DNA from: Trebonia sp963785645
Lineage (GTDB): Bacteria; Actinomycetota; Actinomycetes; Streptosporangiales; Streptosporangiaceae
NCBI GenBank assembly: GCA_963785645.1
Contig: CAWAWG010000005.1
Span: 1-64,000 of the forward strand
Direction: 5' to 3'
Length of the DNA stretch: 64,000 nucleotides
The notes beneath the pieces were generated by a model. It had not been told where the DNA came from and made no database searches. It saw only the letters and a list, made by a program, of their open reading frames with translations. Below, in pieces: positions 42,457 to 51,806 of this stretch. Every line of letters begins with the position of its first letter. Position 1 is the first letter of the stretch. Both the position numbers and the translations under genes were made by a program.

Positions 42457-42522
42457 GGTATACCGAGTTCGCGGCGTGATCCTGCCCGGTTTGCCGGCTT
42501 TGCACCCCCGCAAACTCGGTAC
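42457..42522. repeat. long spaced inverted repeat, copy A
   Basis: GGTATACCGAGTTCGCGG (from 42457) faces CCGCAAACTCGGTAC (42508-42522): a 14-bp arm with one mismatch and a 33-base loop. A related element with different but again self-complementary arm bases lies at 44981-45048. It sits in the ~350-base gene-free gap between the aminotransferase and the phosphatase; I see no gene in that gap. Confidence 0.6.
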
Positions 42523-42629
42523 ATGTCCCGCCGGCCCCACCCCGCCCCATCCCAATATTCATCAAGATCTGGGGGCGCTACCTTCCCTGCCGTCACCAGA
42601 CGTTTACCGCCAGGCGGCAAAGTCTCGGC

Positions 42630-44350
42630 ATGTCAGATGACGGGGGGTCCGGCTTGTCCAGGCGGCAGATTATCGCCGCGGGCACCACTAGCCTGATCGC
42701 CGCGACTGCCGCGGGGCCTGCCCGTGCGGCGGCCCGCGGGCGCGCCGAGGCCGCGGATGGCACCCCCGAGCAGGTTCATCTCACCTGGGGCGAGGACCCG
42801 ACCCGGTCCGTGGTCGTGTCGTGGGCGTCACCCGGCCGGGCGGAGCGGCCCCGCGTCCGGATCGGGCAACGGGTGATCACCGCCGCCGAGCGCGTGTACA
42901 CCGAAGCGGTGAGCGGCACGTCGACCTGGACGTACCACGCGCGCGTGGACGGGCTGCGCCCGGGCGCGACCTACGGCTACGCGGTCACGGCCGACAACGA
43001 CGTCAACGCGGCCGACCCGTTCAGCGCCACGTTCACGACGGCGCCGGAAGGACGGGCCGCCTTCCGGTTCACCAGCTTCGGCGACCTGGCAACGCCCAAC
43101 CCGGCCTGGGCGGCCTACGCGGTGGGCGCGGTGGAGACCTTCCAGCCCCTGTTCCACCTGCTCAACGGCGACCTTACCGACCCCGACCCGGACTCATTGA
43201 ACCCGGCCGAGCGCGCGCACGCCTGGCGGGGCTTCGGAAACAACATCCAGGCATCGGCGGCGAACCGGCCGTGGCTGCCGGTGCCGGGCAGCCACGCGCT
43301 CGACCCCGCCGACCGGGAGCAGGCGCTCGCTTCCTACCTGACCAGGTACACCCTGCCGTCCAACGGGACAGACGACCTTGAGGGCCGGTGGTACGCGTTC
43401 CGCGTGGGCACGGCGCTCTTCGTCTCCCTCAGCGGGGAGGACGTCGCTTACCGGGGTGCGGGCCATCAGGAGGCCGCATATCAGCACCCGGGCGCCCGCA
43501 CCGCGGACACGCTTGCTGTAAGCACCGGCACCGGGAGCACCGGGCCGCTGCCGGCCGACCCGACGGGCAGCCCGCCGACGCCGCCGGCACCCCCCGGTAC
43601 GTGCGCGGCTACTCCGGCGGCGGGCAGACCCGGTGGCTCGAGTCGACCCTGGCGGCCGCCCGCGCCGATCCTTCCATCGACTGGATCGTCGTGCAGCTGC
43701 ACCAGGGCGCATGCTCGTCGGCACCGGACGGCGACGGTTCCGACCTGGGCGTCAGGCGCGAGTGGCTGCCGCTGTTCGACACCTACGAAGTGGACCTCGT
43801 GCTGTCCGGGCACGATCACGGGTACGAGCGGTCCTTTCCCGTCCACGGCTTCGACCCCGATGCGGGGACCGATACGCGGACCGGCGCGCCAACCGACACC
43901 CGCCGGCCCCACCCGGTGACCACGGTGGACAGCGGGGTATTCGACACCAGTCAGGGCACCGTGCATCTCGTGCTCGGCTGCGGCGGCGGCGCCGCGGGCC
44001 CGGCTAGCCCCGCGGGCCGGGTACCCGGGGCGTCACCGCGGACGGCCAGGATCTTGACCCCCGCCGCCGAGGCGCTGGAGACGGCGACCTGGTCCGCGCG
44101 GCGCGAGCCCTCGACCGGGTACGGCATCGCGGTCTTCGATGTGAGTCCCGGAAGCGAGGCGGGCGGGCAGACGTCCGTTACCGTGCGGTACTACCACGCG
44201 GTCAACCCGGACGGCCAGGACCCGAACGGCCCGGAGCCGGTCAGCCCGGCCAGGAGAACGCCCCGCGCGCCAACCGACGACTACACCCTCTTCGAGACGT
44301 TCACCCTGGTCCGGCCGCGCTCCGACGGACGGCGCTGGCACCCGAAGTAA
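42630..44350 (+). pseudogene. Tat-exported purple acid phosphatase-like metallophosphoesterase, one frameshift
   Basis: The N-terminus has a Tat signal (LSRRQIIAAGTTSLIAATAA), then an FnIII-like purple-acid-phosphatase N domain (QVHLTWGEDPTRSVVVSWAS, YHARVDGLRPGATYGYAVTA) and the metallophosphoesterase core: FTSFGDLATP, LLNGDLTDPDP, PGSHALDPA, VVQLHQGACS and LSGHDHGYERSFPV. Around 43,560-43,590 the frame moves by one base and continues as GTPRYVRGYSGGGQTRWLES to the stop at 44350. The usual GNHE/D motif is GSHALD, lacking the metal-binding Asn. Confidence 0.8.
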
Positions 44351-44532
44351 TAAACCCGTCCCGCTCAAAAGCCATGAACGGCATATTCAGTGACCCCGCG
44401 CCCGCGCGGGGTCACTTGTCCAATTTTCTTTGCTTTTTATCGGGCACGCCATACTGTGTAATTCACCGCGGATCGGGGTCGCGGTAAATGCACGTCGCCT
44501 TAGGCGACGGCGGCGACGGGAGGTGCTTCGGC

Positions 44533-44850
44533 ATGCATGACGGCGGCGGCGGCGTTAGCTTCGGCGGCGGGCATCACGGGGGTTTTACCGGAGGGGATAC
44601 CGGCGGGCACCACGGGAGCCTTTCCGGGGGACAGCACCACGGGCACCATCATCGACAGGACAATTCGTCGTACTTGGCCAACGCGGCCATACCGGGCGGG
44701 ATCAACCACCGCGACAAAGACGCCAGCCGGTTCCGGCGAGGCCTGCCGGCCAGCGCGGCGAACCGCGCGATCAGGGCGGTTATCGTGCTCGGCTTTGTCG
44801 CGTTCTTCATCTTCGTGGCCTTGGCCATCGTATCCGGCATTCACGGGTAA
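44533..44850 (+). CDS. Gly/His-rich small membrane protein
   Basis: 105 residues from ATG 44533 (GGGAGG upstream). The first half is a Gly/His-rich tract (FGGGHHGGFTGGDTGGHHGS, GGQHHGHHHRQD) able to bind metal ions; the C-terminus is a single membrane helix (AVIVLGFVAFFIFVALAIVS). I do not recognise a named family. The His tract would face one side of the membrane; a nickel, zinc or copper buffering role is possible. Confidence 0.6.
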   Translation: MHDGGGGVSFGGGHHGGFTGGDTGGHHGSLSGGQHHGHHHRQDNSSYLANAAIPGGINHRDKDASRFRRGLPASAANRAIRAVIVLGFVAFFIFVALAIVSGIHG

Positions 44851-44940
44851 CCGTAACCTCAGCGCTTAACGCGAAACGTCACCCGGGGCGAACTTCGTTT
44901 CGTCCGGAAATCCCCTTGCGGCCGCGGTCACGATCACGAC

Positions 44941-45048
44941 CATGCGACCATGCGACCATGCGACCATGCGACCAAGGAAAGGTATACCGAATTTTGGTTG
45001 GACAAACCGCTGCAAGTCGGGCCGGTTTCCGGCCAAAATTCGGTATAC
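44941..45048. repeat. 8-bp tandem repeat followed by long inverted repeat, copy B
   Basis: CATGCGAC is repeated four times (44941-44972). Then GTATACCGAATTTTGG (44982-44997) faces CCAAAATTCGGTATAC (45033-45048): 16-bp perfect arms, 35-base loop, with an inner AAACCG/CGGTTT pair. Related to copy A at 42457. The whole 44,851-45,198 gap has no convincing gene; short frames across it follow the palindrome. Confidence 0.7.
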
Positions 45049-45198
45049 GTCTGCGAGGAGAGGGGCGGCGCTGGCTAGCCTCCGGGCGTCATCGGGCATC
45101 GGGAGTAAGCCGCTGTCGTTCGGGATGATCGCTTTAATTCCCGGGGCCGGCCCGCAGCCCCCGGCTACGGGCCCGCTGGCAAGGGGCCGCCCCGCTGG

Positions 45199-46782
45199 CT
45201 AGGGAACGGCGGGCCTGACCGGGGTTGCCTCCTGGGCAGGCATGGAGTTGCTGGTGGGGAGCGGGTAGGGGATGCCGACGTCCAGCGTCCCGGTGAGGGC
45301 GTTCAGCACGGCCTCCTCGACCACGGTGAGGTTCGAGCCGATCGACGTGGACGGGAGGGCCGGCACCGCGGTCACCGGCGGGCTGGCGAGATTAAGGGCG
45401 CCGGTGAAGTCGCCGGTGACGGAGCGCCGCCAGGCGGACAGGTTGGGTACCGTGACGCCGAAGCGGCTCTCGATCAGGCGCAGCGTGCTCGTATGGTCAA
45501 GCGTTCCCGAGTACTTGTAGCCGCCCGCGCTGAATGGCGAGATGACCAGGGCCGGGGTGCGGAAGCCGAGGCCGACGGGCCCGGCGATGCCGGCCGCCGA
45601 GCTTGGCAAGGTGCCGGTCAGGTATTCCCCGGCGGTCCCGGCGGGCGCGGCGGGCGGCGGCACGTGGTCGAAGAAGCCGCCGTTTTCGTCGTAGTTCACG
45701 ATAAATACGGTCTGCGCCCAGACGTCCGGGTTCGAGACGAGGATGTTCAGGATCTGCTGCACCAGGTACTCGCCCCACTCCGGCGGTGCGGCCGGGTGCT
45801 CGCACTCGGCCAGCGGCGGGAGGATCCACGAGACGCTCGGCAGGCTGCCGCTCTTCACATCGCTTTCGAAGTCGCCGGGGAAACTGGGCGTGAGGCCCTT
45901 GGCGATCAGTTCGAGGCCGGTGAGGCTGAACGGATCGGTGTAGTTCTTGAAGTAAGACAGGACACCGAGGCCCAGGATGCCGGTCGGGTCGTTGTAGACC
46001 TTCCAGCTCACGCCCGCCGCGAGAAGTGCCTCGGGCATGGTCTGCCAGCTCAGCTTGCCCGTCATCGCGACGCGGTCGGACGCCGTGGTGATCACCGGGC
46101 CGCCGTTACTGCCCGACGGGTCGATCCACGCCGACATCGCCATGAGGCGGTTCGGGTCGGTCGGGCCGAGCACCGAGCAGTGGTAGCCGTCGCAAATGGT
46201 GAACGCATCGGCCAGCGCATAGTAGAAGGCCAGCTCGCTGCGGGTGAAGTAGCCCATGGTGACCGGGCCGTTGGTGTCGCCGTCGGTCGCCAGGTGCGAG
46301 GTGATGAACGAGTCGAGCTTGCCGCCGTTCCAGCTGTTGTGCTGCCCGGCCCAGCTGTGGTCGATGTCGTTGGTGTCCTCGCCGTTCTCCGAGGGCGGGT
46401 CGTTGGCCAGGTTGAACGGCTGCAGATAGCCGGAGGCGCTCGGCCCGCTGCCCGGCTGGTAGCCGTACTGGTCGAAGATCGGCGTGCCGTTGGCGTTTTG
46501 CGGCACGTCCGGGTCCGAGAAGCCGCGAACTCCCGACAGGGTACCGAAGTAGTGGTCGAAGCTGCGATTCTCCTGCATGAGGATCACGATGTGCTTGACG
46601 TCGCTGAGGCTCGCACTCGTGGTGGCGGCCGCGGCGGTGACCTTGTCGAGCAGCCTCGCCTGCGCGTCAGAGATCCTGCCAGAACGGATGCGGCTGGCTG
46701 CGGCGGCGCCAATGGCCGCCGCGGCGCCGCTAACCATGAAGGTGCGTCGCGTCGTGTCGCTTTTGCCGGGGTCATCGGTCAT
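45199..46782 (-). CDS. Tat-exported phosphoesterase, phospholipase C / AcpA type
   Basis: 527 residues from ATG 46782. Tat signal DTTRRTFMVSGAAAAIGAAA, then the family signature VKHIVILMQENRSFDHYFGT followed by LSGVRGFSDPD (nucleophile in the NRSFDHYFG region), FIVNYDENGGFFDHVPPPAA with metal ligands, and TPALVISPFSAGGY. Non-haemolytic phospholipase C and acid phosphatase A enzymes belong here; choline versus phosphate-ester specificity cannot be told. Probably helps scavenge phosphate, like the phosphatase at 42630. Confidence 0.87.
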   Translation of the reverse strand: MTDDPGKSDTTRRTFMVSGAAAAIGAAAASRIRSGRISDAQARLLDKVTAAAATTSASLSDVKHIVILMQENRSFDHYFGTLSGVRGFSDPDVPQNANGTPIFDQYGYQPGSGPSASGYLQPFNLANDPPSENGEDTNDIDHSWAGQHNSWNGGKLDSFITSHLATDGDTNGPVTMGYFTRSELAFYYALADAFTICDGYHCSVLGPTDPNRLMAMSAWIDPSGSNGGPVITTASDRVAMTGKLSWQTMPEALLAAGVSWKVYNDPTGILGLGVLSYFKNYTDPFSLTGLELIAKGLTPSFPGDFESDVKSGSLPSVSWILPPLAECEHPAAPPEWGEYLVQQILNILVSNPDVWAQTVFIVNYDENGGFFDHVPPPAAPAGTAGEYLTGTLPSSAAGIAGPVGLGFRTPALVISPFSAGGYKYSGTLDHTSTLRLIESRFGVTVPNLSAWRRSVTGDFTGALNLASPPVTAVPALPSTSIGSNLTVVEEAVLNALTGTLDVGIPYPLPTSNSMPAQEATPVRPAVP

Positions 46783-46904
46783 GGGGTGAGCGTAAGAGCG
46801 CCCGGTGGATCCTGGCCAGCCATCGCGTGACATTAAGGTGACGCGTAGGCACACGAATGTTGCGATGCGGCTGATCGGGGGCGTTCTCGTCGGTTTCTGC
46901 CGTG

Positions 46905-47513
46905 TTAGCTACCGTCGCGGAGGTCGGCGGGCGCCCCTGGCTTGTACAGGACCGAGTCGAAGACCGCGGTACAGCCGGGACCGGTCGGGGACTGGGTGAG
47001 GAAGCCGATCCGGGCGCCGGACGCCTCGCCGAGCGTGAAGTAGCGCAGCAGCTGCCAGTAGGCGCCGTCCGCGGAGGCGTGGAACGCCCACGCCCGTCCC
47101 GACCTGGTGATGCGGAGCCAGAGCGGTCCGCCCGCGGTCTCGAAGGAATTGCTGTCGTCGGACGTGCCGTGGGTGACCACGGTGACCGCGGTCGGCTTGC
47201 GCTGCGGCGAGAACTCGTAGCAGAGCTTGGCCCAGCGCCGCTCGCTGAGGTAAAGCAGCAGCCCGCCTGCGTCGAAGGCGCTGGTGAAGCCCACGGTGAC
47301 CCGCGCCGACAGGGTGAAGTCGTCTTCACCGGGCAGGCCGGTCCACCGTCCCGCGTCCGGGCGCGTGGCCTCGTCGCCGACCGGGTCGATGAACAGGTCG
47401 GCCTTGGGGCCGCTGGTCAGCGTCAGTGTCCCGTCGGCCACGCTGGCCTGGCAGGCGGGGGTACCAGATGACGCAAGGGGGAACGGCACCCCGGGCAGGA
47501 GCAGATCGGTCAC
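46905..47513 (-). CDS. DUF1349 family beta-sandwich protein
   Basis: 202 residues from a GTG start. SVADGTLTLTSGPKADLFID, FTLSARVTVGFTSAFDAGGL, WLRITRSGRAWAFHASADGA and IGFLTQSPTGPGCTAVFDSV match the DUF1349 concanavalin-like fold, related to fungal/bacterial regulation-of-arabinose (YpjA-like) proteins of unknown role. No signal peptide. Divergent from the LLM oxidoreductase, 131 bases apart. Confidence 0.82.
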   Translation of the reverse strand: MTDLLLPGVPFPLASSGTPACQASVADGTLTLTSGPKADLFIDPVGDEATRPDAGRWTGLPGEDDFTLSARVTVGFTSAFDAGGLLLYLSERRWAKLCYEFSPQRKPTAVTVVTHGTSDDSNSFETAGGPLWLRITRSGRAWAFHASADGAYWQLLRYFTLGEASGARIGFLTQSPTGPGCTAVFDSVLYKPGAPADLRDGS

Positions 47514-47644
47514 GGAGGCAGTCTCCCACGCGCTGCGGCCGGCCCGCCCTTCCCCCGTCCGGTGATCACCGTGTCCCGGGACCGCTGGCGTCCCGGGTTC
47601 GCCGCCGGTGCGGCTTCAAGGTGCGGCTTCAATAGGGTGGAGGG

Positions 47645-48565
47645 ATGGACATCGGATTCGGGGCGGCGATCGCGGGGTCCTGGGCGACGCCGCGGAACCT
47701 GGCGGAGCTGGCACGGCGGGCGGAGCGGCTCGGGTACCGGTCGCTTTGGACATTCCAGCGGCTGCTCGCGCCCGCCGGGGCCAAGCTGGCGCCGGCGTAC
47801 CGGTCGGTGCTCGACCCGATGGTGTCCCTCGGCTACCTGGCCGCGGCCACCTCGTCTATCAGGCTCGGCGTCGCGGTGGTCAACCACCCGTTCCAGTCGC
47901 CGCTGCTGCTCGCCAAGCAGGCCGCGACCGTGGACGTGCTGTCCGGCGGGCGGCTCGACCTGGGCATCGGATCCGGGTGGATGCCCGAGGAGTTCGCCGG
48001 GTCAGGCACGTCGATGGCGCAGCGCGGCGCGCGCGCCGACGAATTCGTCGCGGCGCTGCGGGCACTGTGGAGCGGCCCGGGGGGATACCAGGGAACCTTC
48101 TTCTCGATCCCGGCGGGGCGGCAGGAGCCCGCGCCCGTGCAGCGGCCCGGGCCGCCCATCCTGATCGGCGGCATGTCACGGGCGGCGATGGAGCGGGCCG
48201 GACGGATCGGCGACGGGTGGGTAACCGCGTCGAACGCTGACCTCTCGGTGATCGCCGAATCGGCCAAGGTGGTGCAGAGCGCCGCGCGGGCGGCGGGGCG
48301 CAGCCCGGCGCGGATCGTGTGCCGCGGCGTCGCGGCGCCGGGCAGGCCGTCGGTGTCCAAGACGACCGGGCAGCGGCGGCTCCTGTCCGGGTCGTACGAG
48401 CAGATCCGTGAGGACGTCCGCTGGCTGGGAAGCTGCGGGGTCACCGAAGTGTTCTATGACTTGAACTTCGACCCGGCGGTCGGCAACCCGACCGCGGACG
48501 AGGGCAAGGCGGTGCTGCGCGCCTGTGAGATCCTCGAGGCGCTGGCGCCCGACGCGCGGATGTAG
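47645..48565 (+). CDS. LLM-class F420-dependent oxidoreductase
   Basis: 306 residues; ribosome site GGTGGAGGG. Luciferase-like TIM barrel: LAELARRAERLGYRSLWTFQ, LGVAVVNHPFQSPLLLAKQA, GRLDLGIGSGWMPEEFAGSG, PPILIGGMSRAAMERAGRIG. Uses reduced F420 or FMN; substrate unknown. Cofactor F420 is characteristic of actinobacteria and agrees with the PPOX remnant at 414. Confidence 0.9.
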   Translation: MDIGFGAAIAGSWATPRNLAELARRAERLGYRSLWTFQRLLAPAGAKLAPAYRSVLDPMVSLGYLAAATSSIRLGVAVVNHPFQSPLLLAKQAATVDVLSGGRLDLGIGSGWMPEEFAGSGTSMAQRGARADEFVAALRALWSGPGGYQGTFFSIPAGRQEPAPVQRPGPPILIGGMSRAAMERAGRIGDGWVTASNADLSVIAESAKVVQSAARAAGRSPARIVCRGVAAPGRPSVSKTTGQRRLLSGSYEQIREDVRWLGSCGVTEVFYDLNFDPAVGNPTADEGKAVLRACEILEALAPDARM

Positions 48566-48628
48566 AACGGTGCCAGTTACCGTTTCCCTCGCGATTACTA
48601 CCGGTACCGATCGATGGGGCGTGATGGT

Positions 48629-49036
48629 ATGGAGAAGGTTGAGCGGACCGACGCGGAGTGGCGGGAGCTGCTCTCGCCGGCTGAGTACGCGGTGCTGCGC
48701 AGGGCGGGGACCGAGCGGGCGTTTACCGGAGAGTACACGGACACCGAGACGGTGGGCGTATACCGCTGCAAGGCGTGCGGCTCGGAGCTGTTCCGTTCCG
48801 ACACGAAGTTTCACTCCGGGTGCGGATGGCCGTCGTTCTACCAGCCGACGTCGGATGACGCCGTGACGCTGATTGAGGACAGCTCGCTCGGGATGATCCG
48901 GGTGGAGGCGCGGTGCGCACGGTGCGACTCGCACCTCGGGCACGTGTTCACCGGCGAGGGCTACCAGACTCCGACCGACGAGCGCTGGTGCATCAACTCG
49001 GTCTCGCTGACTCTGGAACCAGCCGAGCAGAGCTGA
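48629..49036 (+). CDS. msrB: peptide-methionine (R)-S-oxide reductase
   Basis: 135 residues from ATG 48629. Zinc site Cys pairs in YRCKACGSELF and EARCARCDSHLGHVF; the catalytic Cys in RWCINSVSLTL. HSGCGWPSFYQP is the substrate motif. Repairs R-methionine sulfoxide in proteins with thioredoxin. Stand-alone MsrB of normal length. Confidence 0.94.
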   Translation: MEKVERTDAEWRELLSPAEYAVLRRAGTERAFTGEYTDTETVGVYRCKACGSELFRSDTKFHSGCGWPSFYQPTSDDAVTLIEDSSLGMIRVEARCARCDSHLGHVFTGEGYQTPTDERWCINSVSLTLEPAEQS

Positions 49037-49095
49037 CCCGGCCGCTGAGCGGATCGGCCAGTTCACCGGCCGATCCGTTTTCACCAGCCGGTCCG

Positions 49096-49527
49096 CTACT
49101 GGTCGCCCAGGTCGTAGCGGCGAGTGCGCTTGGTCTGGGCCCGGCGCCGTTTGTCCGCGAGACGGCGCTCGCGGGCGCCCCGGGTCGGCTTGGTGGGAAC
49201 CCGTGGCGGCGGCGGCGGGGCGATCGCCTCGCGGAGCAGGGCGGCCAGCCGCGCGCGGGCCGCCTCGCGGTTCATCAGCTGGCTGCGCTCGGTCTCCGCC
49301 GCGACCATGACCACGCCGCCGGTCAGCCGGCCCGCTAGCCGGGCCAGCGCCCGGTTCCGCTCCCGCTCGGGCAGGGACGGCGAGTGCGCGATGTCGAAGG
49401 AAAGCTCGACCCTGCTGTCCGTGGTGTTCACGGACTGGCCGCCGGGGCCGGAGGACCGGGAAAACCGCTCGCGCAGTTCGCCGGCGGGAATCACCAGCCA
49501 GTTGTTCACGCGAAGGTCACCTGACAT
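49096..49527 (-). CDS. arfB: alternative ribosome-rescue factor / peptidyl-tRNA hydrolase ArfB
   Basis: 143 residues from ATG 49527. Class I release-factor-like domain with the catalytic FSRSSGPGGQSVNTTDSRVE (GGQ) and a basic C-terminal tail (RERRLADKRRRAQTKRTRRY) that enters the mRNA channel of stalled ribosomes. No codon-recognition domain, as expected. Frees ribosomes from non-stop mRNAs. Convergent with msrB. Confidence 0.93.
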   Translation of the reverse strand: MSGDLRVNNWLVIPAGELRERFSRSSGPGGQSVNTTDSRVELSFDIAHSPSLPERERNRALARLAGRLTGGVVMVAAETERSQLMNREAARARLAALLREAIAPPPPPRVPTKPTRGARERRLADKRRRAQTKRTRRYDLGDQ

Positions 49528-49681
49528 ACCTCTAGTCTGACGCACGCGGCCGGGTTGACGCACGGGCGAATCGAACCTCTGCGCGGGCTCTGACCGGCCG
49601 AGGCCCGAGATCATCGGAAAAAGAGGTTCGATCGTGACCTAGCGACGCAACCGGCCGCTCCGGCGGTCCCGTCCAAGGGGC

Positions 49682-50713
49682 ATGCGTACCAAGCATGCCG
49701 TTACCGCGCGTTCCTCGCGCTCCTGCCCTTCTGCGCGTTTCCCGCGCTCCCCGCGCCGCCTGCTCGGCGCGGCCGCCATTCCGTCCCTGATCCTCGTCGC
49801 CGCGCTGGCCGGCTGCTCGGGCAGCGAGTCAAGCTCGTCCCTCTCGTCGGGTTCGGTCTCGTCGGGTTCGGGGGCCATGGCGGCTGCCCCCGCGGCCGCG
49901 GCGTCCGCGCCCGCCCCCGCCCCTTCTGCCCCGTACAACGCCGCGGCGGGCGCGGCCAGCTCCAGCTCGGTGTCTGCTGGCACCGGGGTCGCCGCCAAGT
50001 ACGTCGCGACCGGCGAGCAGCTCATCTATACCGCACAGCTCAGCGTGCGGGCGGCGAATGTCTCGGCCGCGATCTCCCGGGCCACGTCGATCGTCTCGGG
50101 CGCGGGCGGGTACGTCTCCGCGGAGAACGCGTCGTCCGGTCAGGGACAGCCGAGCCAGGCCAGCGCCACGGTGACGTTCAAGATCCCGGTGGCCGCGTAC
50201 GCCACGACGCTCGCCGCGCTGTCCGGCGGCGGACTCGGCACCCAGCTTTCGCTCTCGCAGCAGGCCCAGGACGTCACTCAGCAGGTCGCCGACGTGGGCA
50301 GCCGGGTGACCTCGGACGAGCAGGCGATCGCCCAGCTTCGCACTCTGCTCAAGCACGCGGGAGACGTCGGCTCCCTGCTGACCATGCAGAACCAGATCGA
50401 CTCGCAGGAGTCCGACCTGGAGTCGATGCTCGCGCAGCAGAACGCGCTCGACCACGAGACCGCGTTCGCGACGGTGACGCTCGCGCTCGTCGGACCGAAG
50501 GCATCCGTCGTCAAGCCCCGGGCGAAGACCGCGGCGCCCCCCGGCCTCGCGGGCGGACTCGCCGGAGGGTGGCACGCGCTGCGGGTGACCATCGCGTGGC
50601 TGCTGACCGTCGTCGGCGCCGTGGCGCCGTTCGTGGCGGCGCTGGCCGTCATCGGTGGGCTCGGCTGGTGGGCCCGCCGCCGGGTCATCCGGCGGCGGAA
50701 GCCGGCCGCCTGA
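49682..50713 (+). CDS. DUF4349 lipoprotein
   Basis: 343 residues. Signal with lipobox: SLILVAALAGCSGSES, lipidated Cys about residue 45, followed by a long Ser/Ala/Pro linker. DUF4349 core: LIYTAQLSVRAANVSAAISR, ATVTFKIPVAAYATTLAALS, VADVGSRVTSDEQAIAQLRT, coiled-coil LLTMQNQIDSQESDLESMLA. A C-terminal membrane helix (WLLTVVGAVAPFVAALAVIG) and basic tail close it. Function unknown; likely envelope-associated. Confidence 0.88.
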   Translation: MRTKHAVTARSSRSCPSARFPRSPRRLLGAAAIPSLILVAALAGCSGSESSSSLSSGSVSSGSGAMAAAPAAAASAPAPAPSAPYNAAAGAASSSSVSAGTGVAAKYVATGEQLIYTAQLSVRAANVSAAISRATSIVSGAGGYVSAENASSGQGQPSQASATVTFKIPVAAYATTLAALSGGGLGTQLSLSQQAQDVTQQVADVGSRVTSDEQAIAQLRTLLKHAGDVGSLLTMQNQIDSQESDLESMLAQQNALDHETAFATVTLALVGPKASVVKPRAKTAAPPGLAGGLAGGWHALRVTIAWLLTVVGAVAPFVAALAVIGGLGWWARRRVIRRRKPAA

Positions 50714-50772
50714 GTCGCGATCCCCGCCTCCGGCCGCGGTGAGCAGCGGTGAGCAGCGGTGAGCAGCGAGAC

Positions 50773-51582
50773 TCAGGCGAGCGAGGCAACGAGCTCCGCG
50801 GCCGGCTTGCGGCGGCCGGTGTAGAAGGGGATCTCGATCCGCGTGTGCAGCCGTGCTTCCGCGCCGCGCAGGTGACGCATGAGGTCGACGATCCGGTGCA
50901 GTTCGTCGGCCTCGAAGGCGAGCATCCACTCGTAGTCGTTCAGCGCGAAGCTGCTGACCGTGTTGGCCCGCACGTCCGGGTACTCGCGCGCCATCTTCCC
51001 GTGCTCGGCGAGCATCCGCCTGCGGTCGGCCGGGTCGAGGAGGTACCACTCGTAGGAGCGGACGAAGGGGTAGACGCAGACGTAGTCCTTCGGCTCCTCC
51101 TCGGCGAGGAACGCGGGGATGTGGCCCTTGTTGAACTCGGCGGGGCGGTGCAGCGCCATCGCGGACCACACCGGCTCGGACGCGTACCCGAGCTTGGTCC
51201 GCCGGAAGTTGACGTACATCTCCTGGAGCTCGTCGGAGGTCGGCGCGATCCACCAGAACATGAAGTCGGCGTCCGCCCGCATCCCCTGCAGGTCATAGCA
51301 GCCCCGGGTGACGGTGCCCTTGCCGTCGGCCTGCTCAAGCAGGTCCGTCAGCTCAGCCGCGGCTTCTTCTCTGCCAACCTCCCCACCCGCCACCCGGCCA
51401 ACCTCCCCACCCGCCACCCGGCCAACCTCCCCACCCGCCATCCGGCCGCCACCGCCCGCCGCGGCGCCGAAGTCCCGGTCGGTCACGGTGAACACCGCCC
51501 ACATGGTGTACCGGATGAGCTCGTTGAGGTCCCGTGCCTTGAGCCGCTGCTTGTCTTCCGTGCCGGTTTCCGTCTCAGTCAT
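50773..51582 (-). CDS. hemQ: coproheme decarboxylase (chlorite-dismutase-like)
   Basis: 269 residues from ATG 51582 (TTG 51588 also in frame). LNELIRYTMWAVFTV, LGYASEPVWSAMALHRPAEF, YVCVYPFVRSYEWYLLDPAD (catalytic Tyr) and LAEHGKMAREYPDVRANTVS (haem-ligand His) are present. Converts iron-coproporphyrin III to haem b with peroxide, last step of the Gram-positive branch. Between the first beta strand and the rest is an in-frame insertion of three eight-residue repeats (GGEVGRVA) not normal for the family. Near hemY, as usual. Confidence 0.92.
   Translation of the reverse strand: MTETETGTEDKQRLKARDLNELIRYTMWAVFTVTDRDFGAAAGGGGRMAGGEVGRVAGGEVGRVAGGEVGREEAAAELTDLLEQADGKGTVTRGCYDLQGMRADADFMFWWIAPTSDELQEMYVNFRRTKLGYASEPVWSAMALHRPAEFNKGHIPAFLAEEEPKDYVCVYPFVRSYEWYLLDPADRRRMLAEHGKMAREYPDVRANTVSSFALNDYEWMLAFEADELHRIVDLMRHLRGAEARLHTRIEIPFYTGRRKPAAELVASLA
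51373..51444. repeat. 24-bp in-frame minisatellite in hemQ, three copies
   Basis: GCCAACCTCCCCACCCGCCA plus CCCG at 51373, 51397 and 51421 (third copy one base different). Encodes Gly-Gly-Glu-Val-Gly-Arg-Val-Ala repeats. Confidence 0.9.
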
Positions 51583-51806
51583 GACCAAAGCTTAGTAATC
51601 CCGAACGAGAGGCTGCTCCGCCCGTCCCGTCACTCTCCGCCCCCTCCCTGGTCGGCGCGGCGCGCTTGTTGCTGTTATCAGAGGCCGACCAGCCGACGAC
51701 CCCAGGACGCGAGGCACGCCCGCACCGAGAACCATGAATGTGCGGATATCTCACCCGCGCGTCCCCCCGCGCGCCCGGGGCCGGCCTCGACGGGGTTAAC
51801 CCTACG

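Noticed and set aside
44866..45128. Small frames on both strands (about 70-85 codons) in the phosphatase-phospholipase gap
   Set aside because: They merely translate the octamer repeat and the long palindrome; no ribosome site or similarity.
45493..46830. 445-codon plus-strand frame opposite the phospholipase C gene
   Set aside because: Shadow frame; the minus strand has the Tat signal and full family signature.
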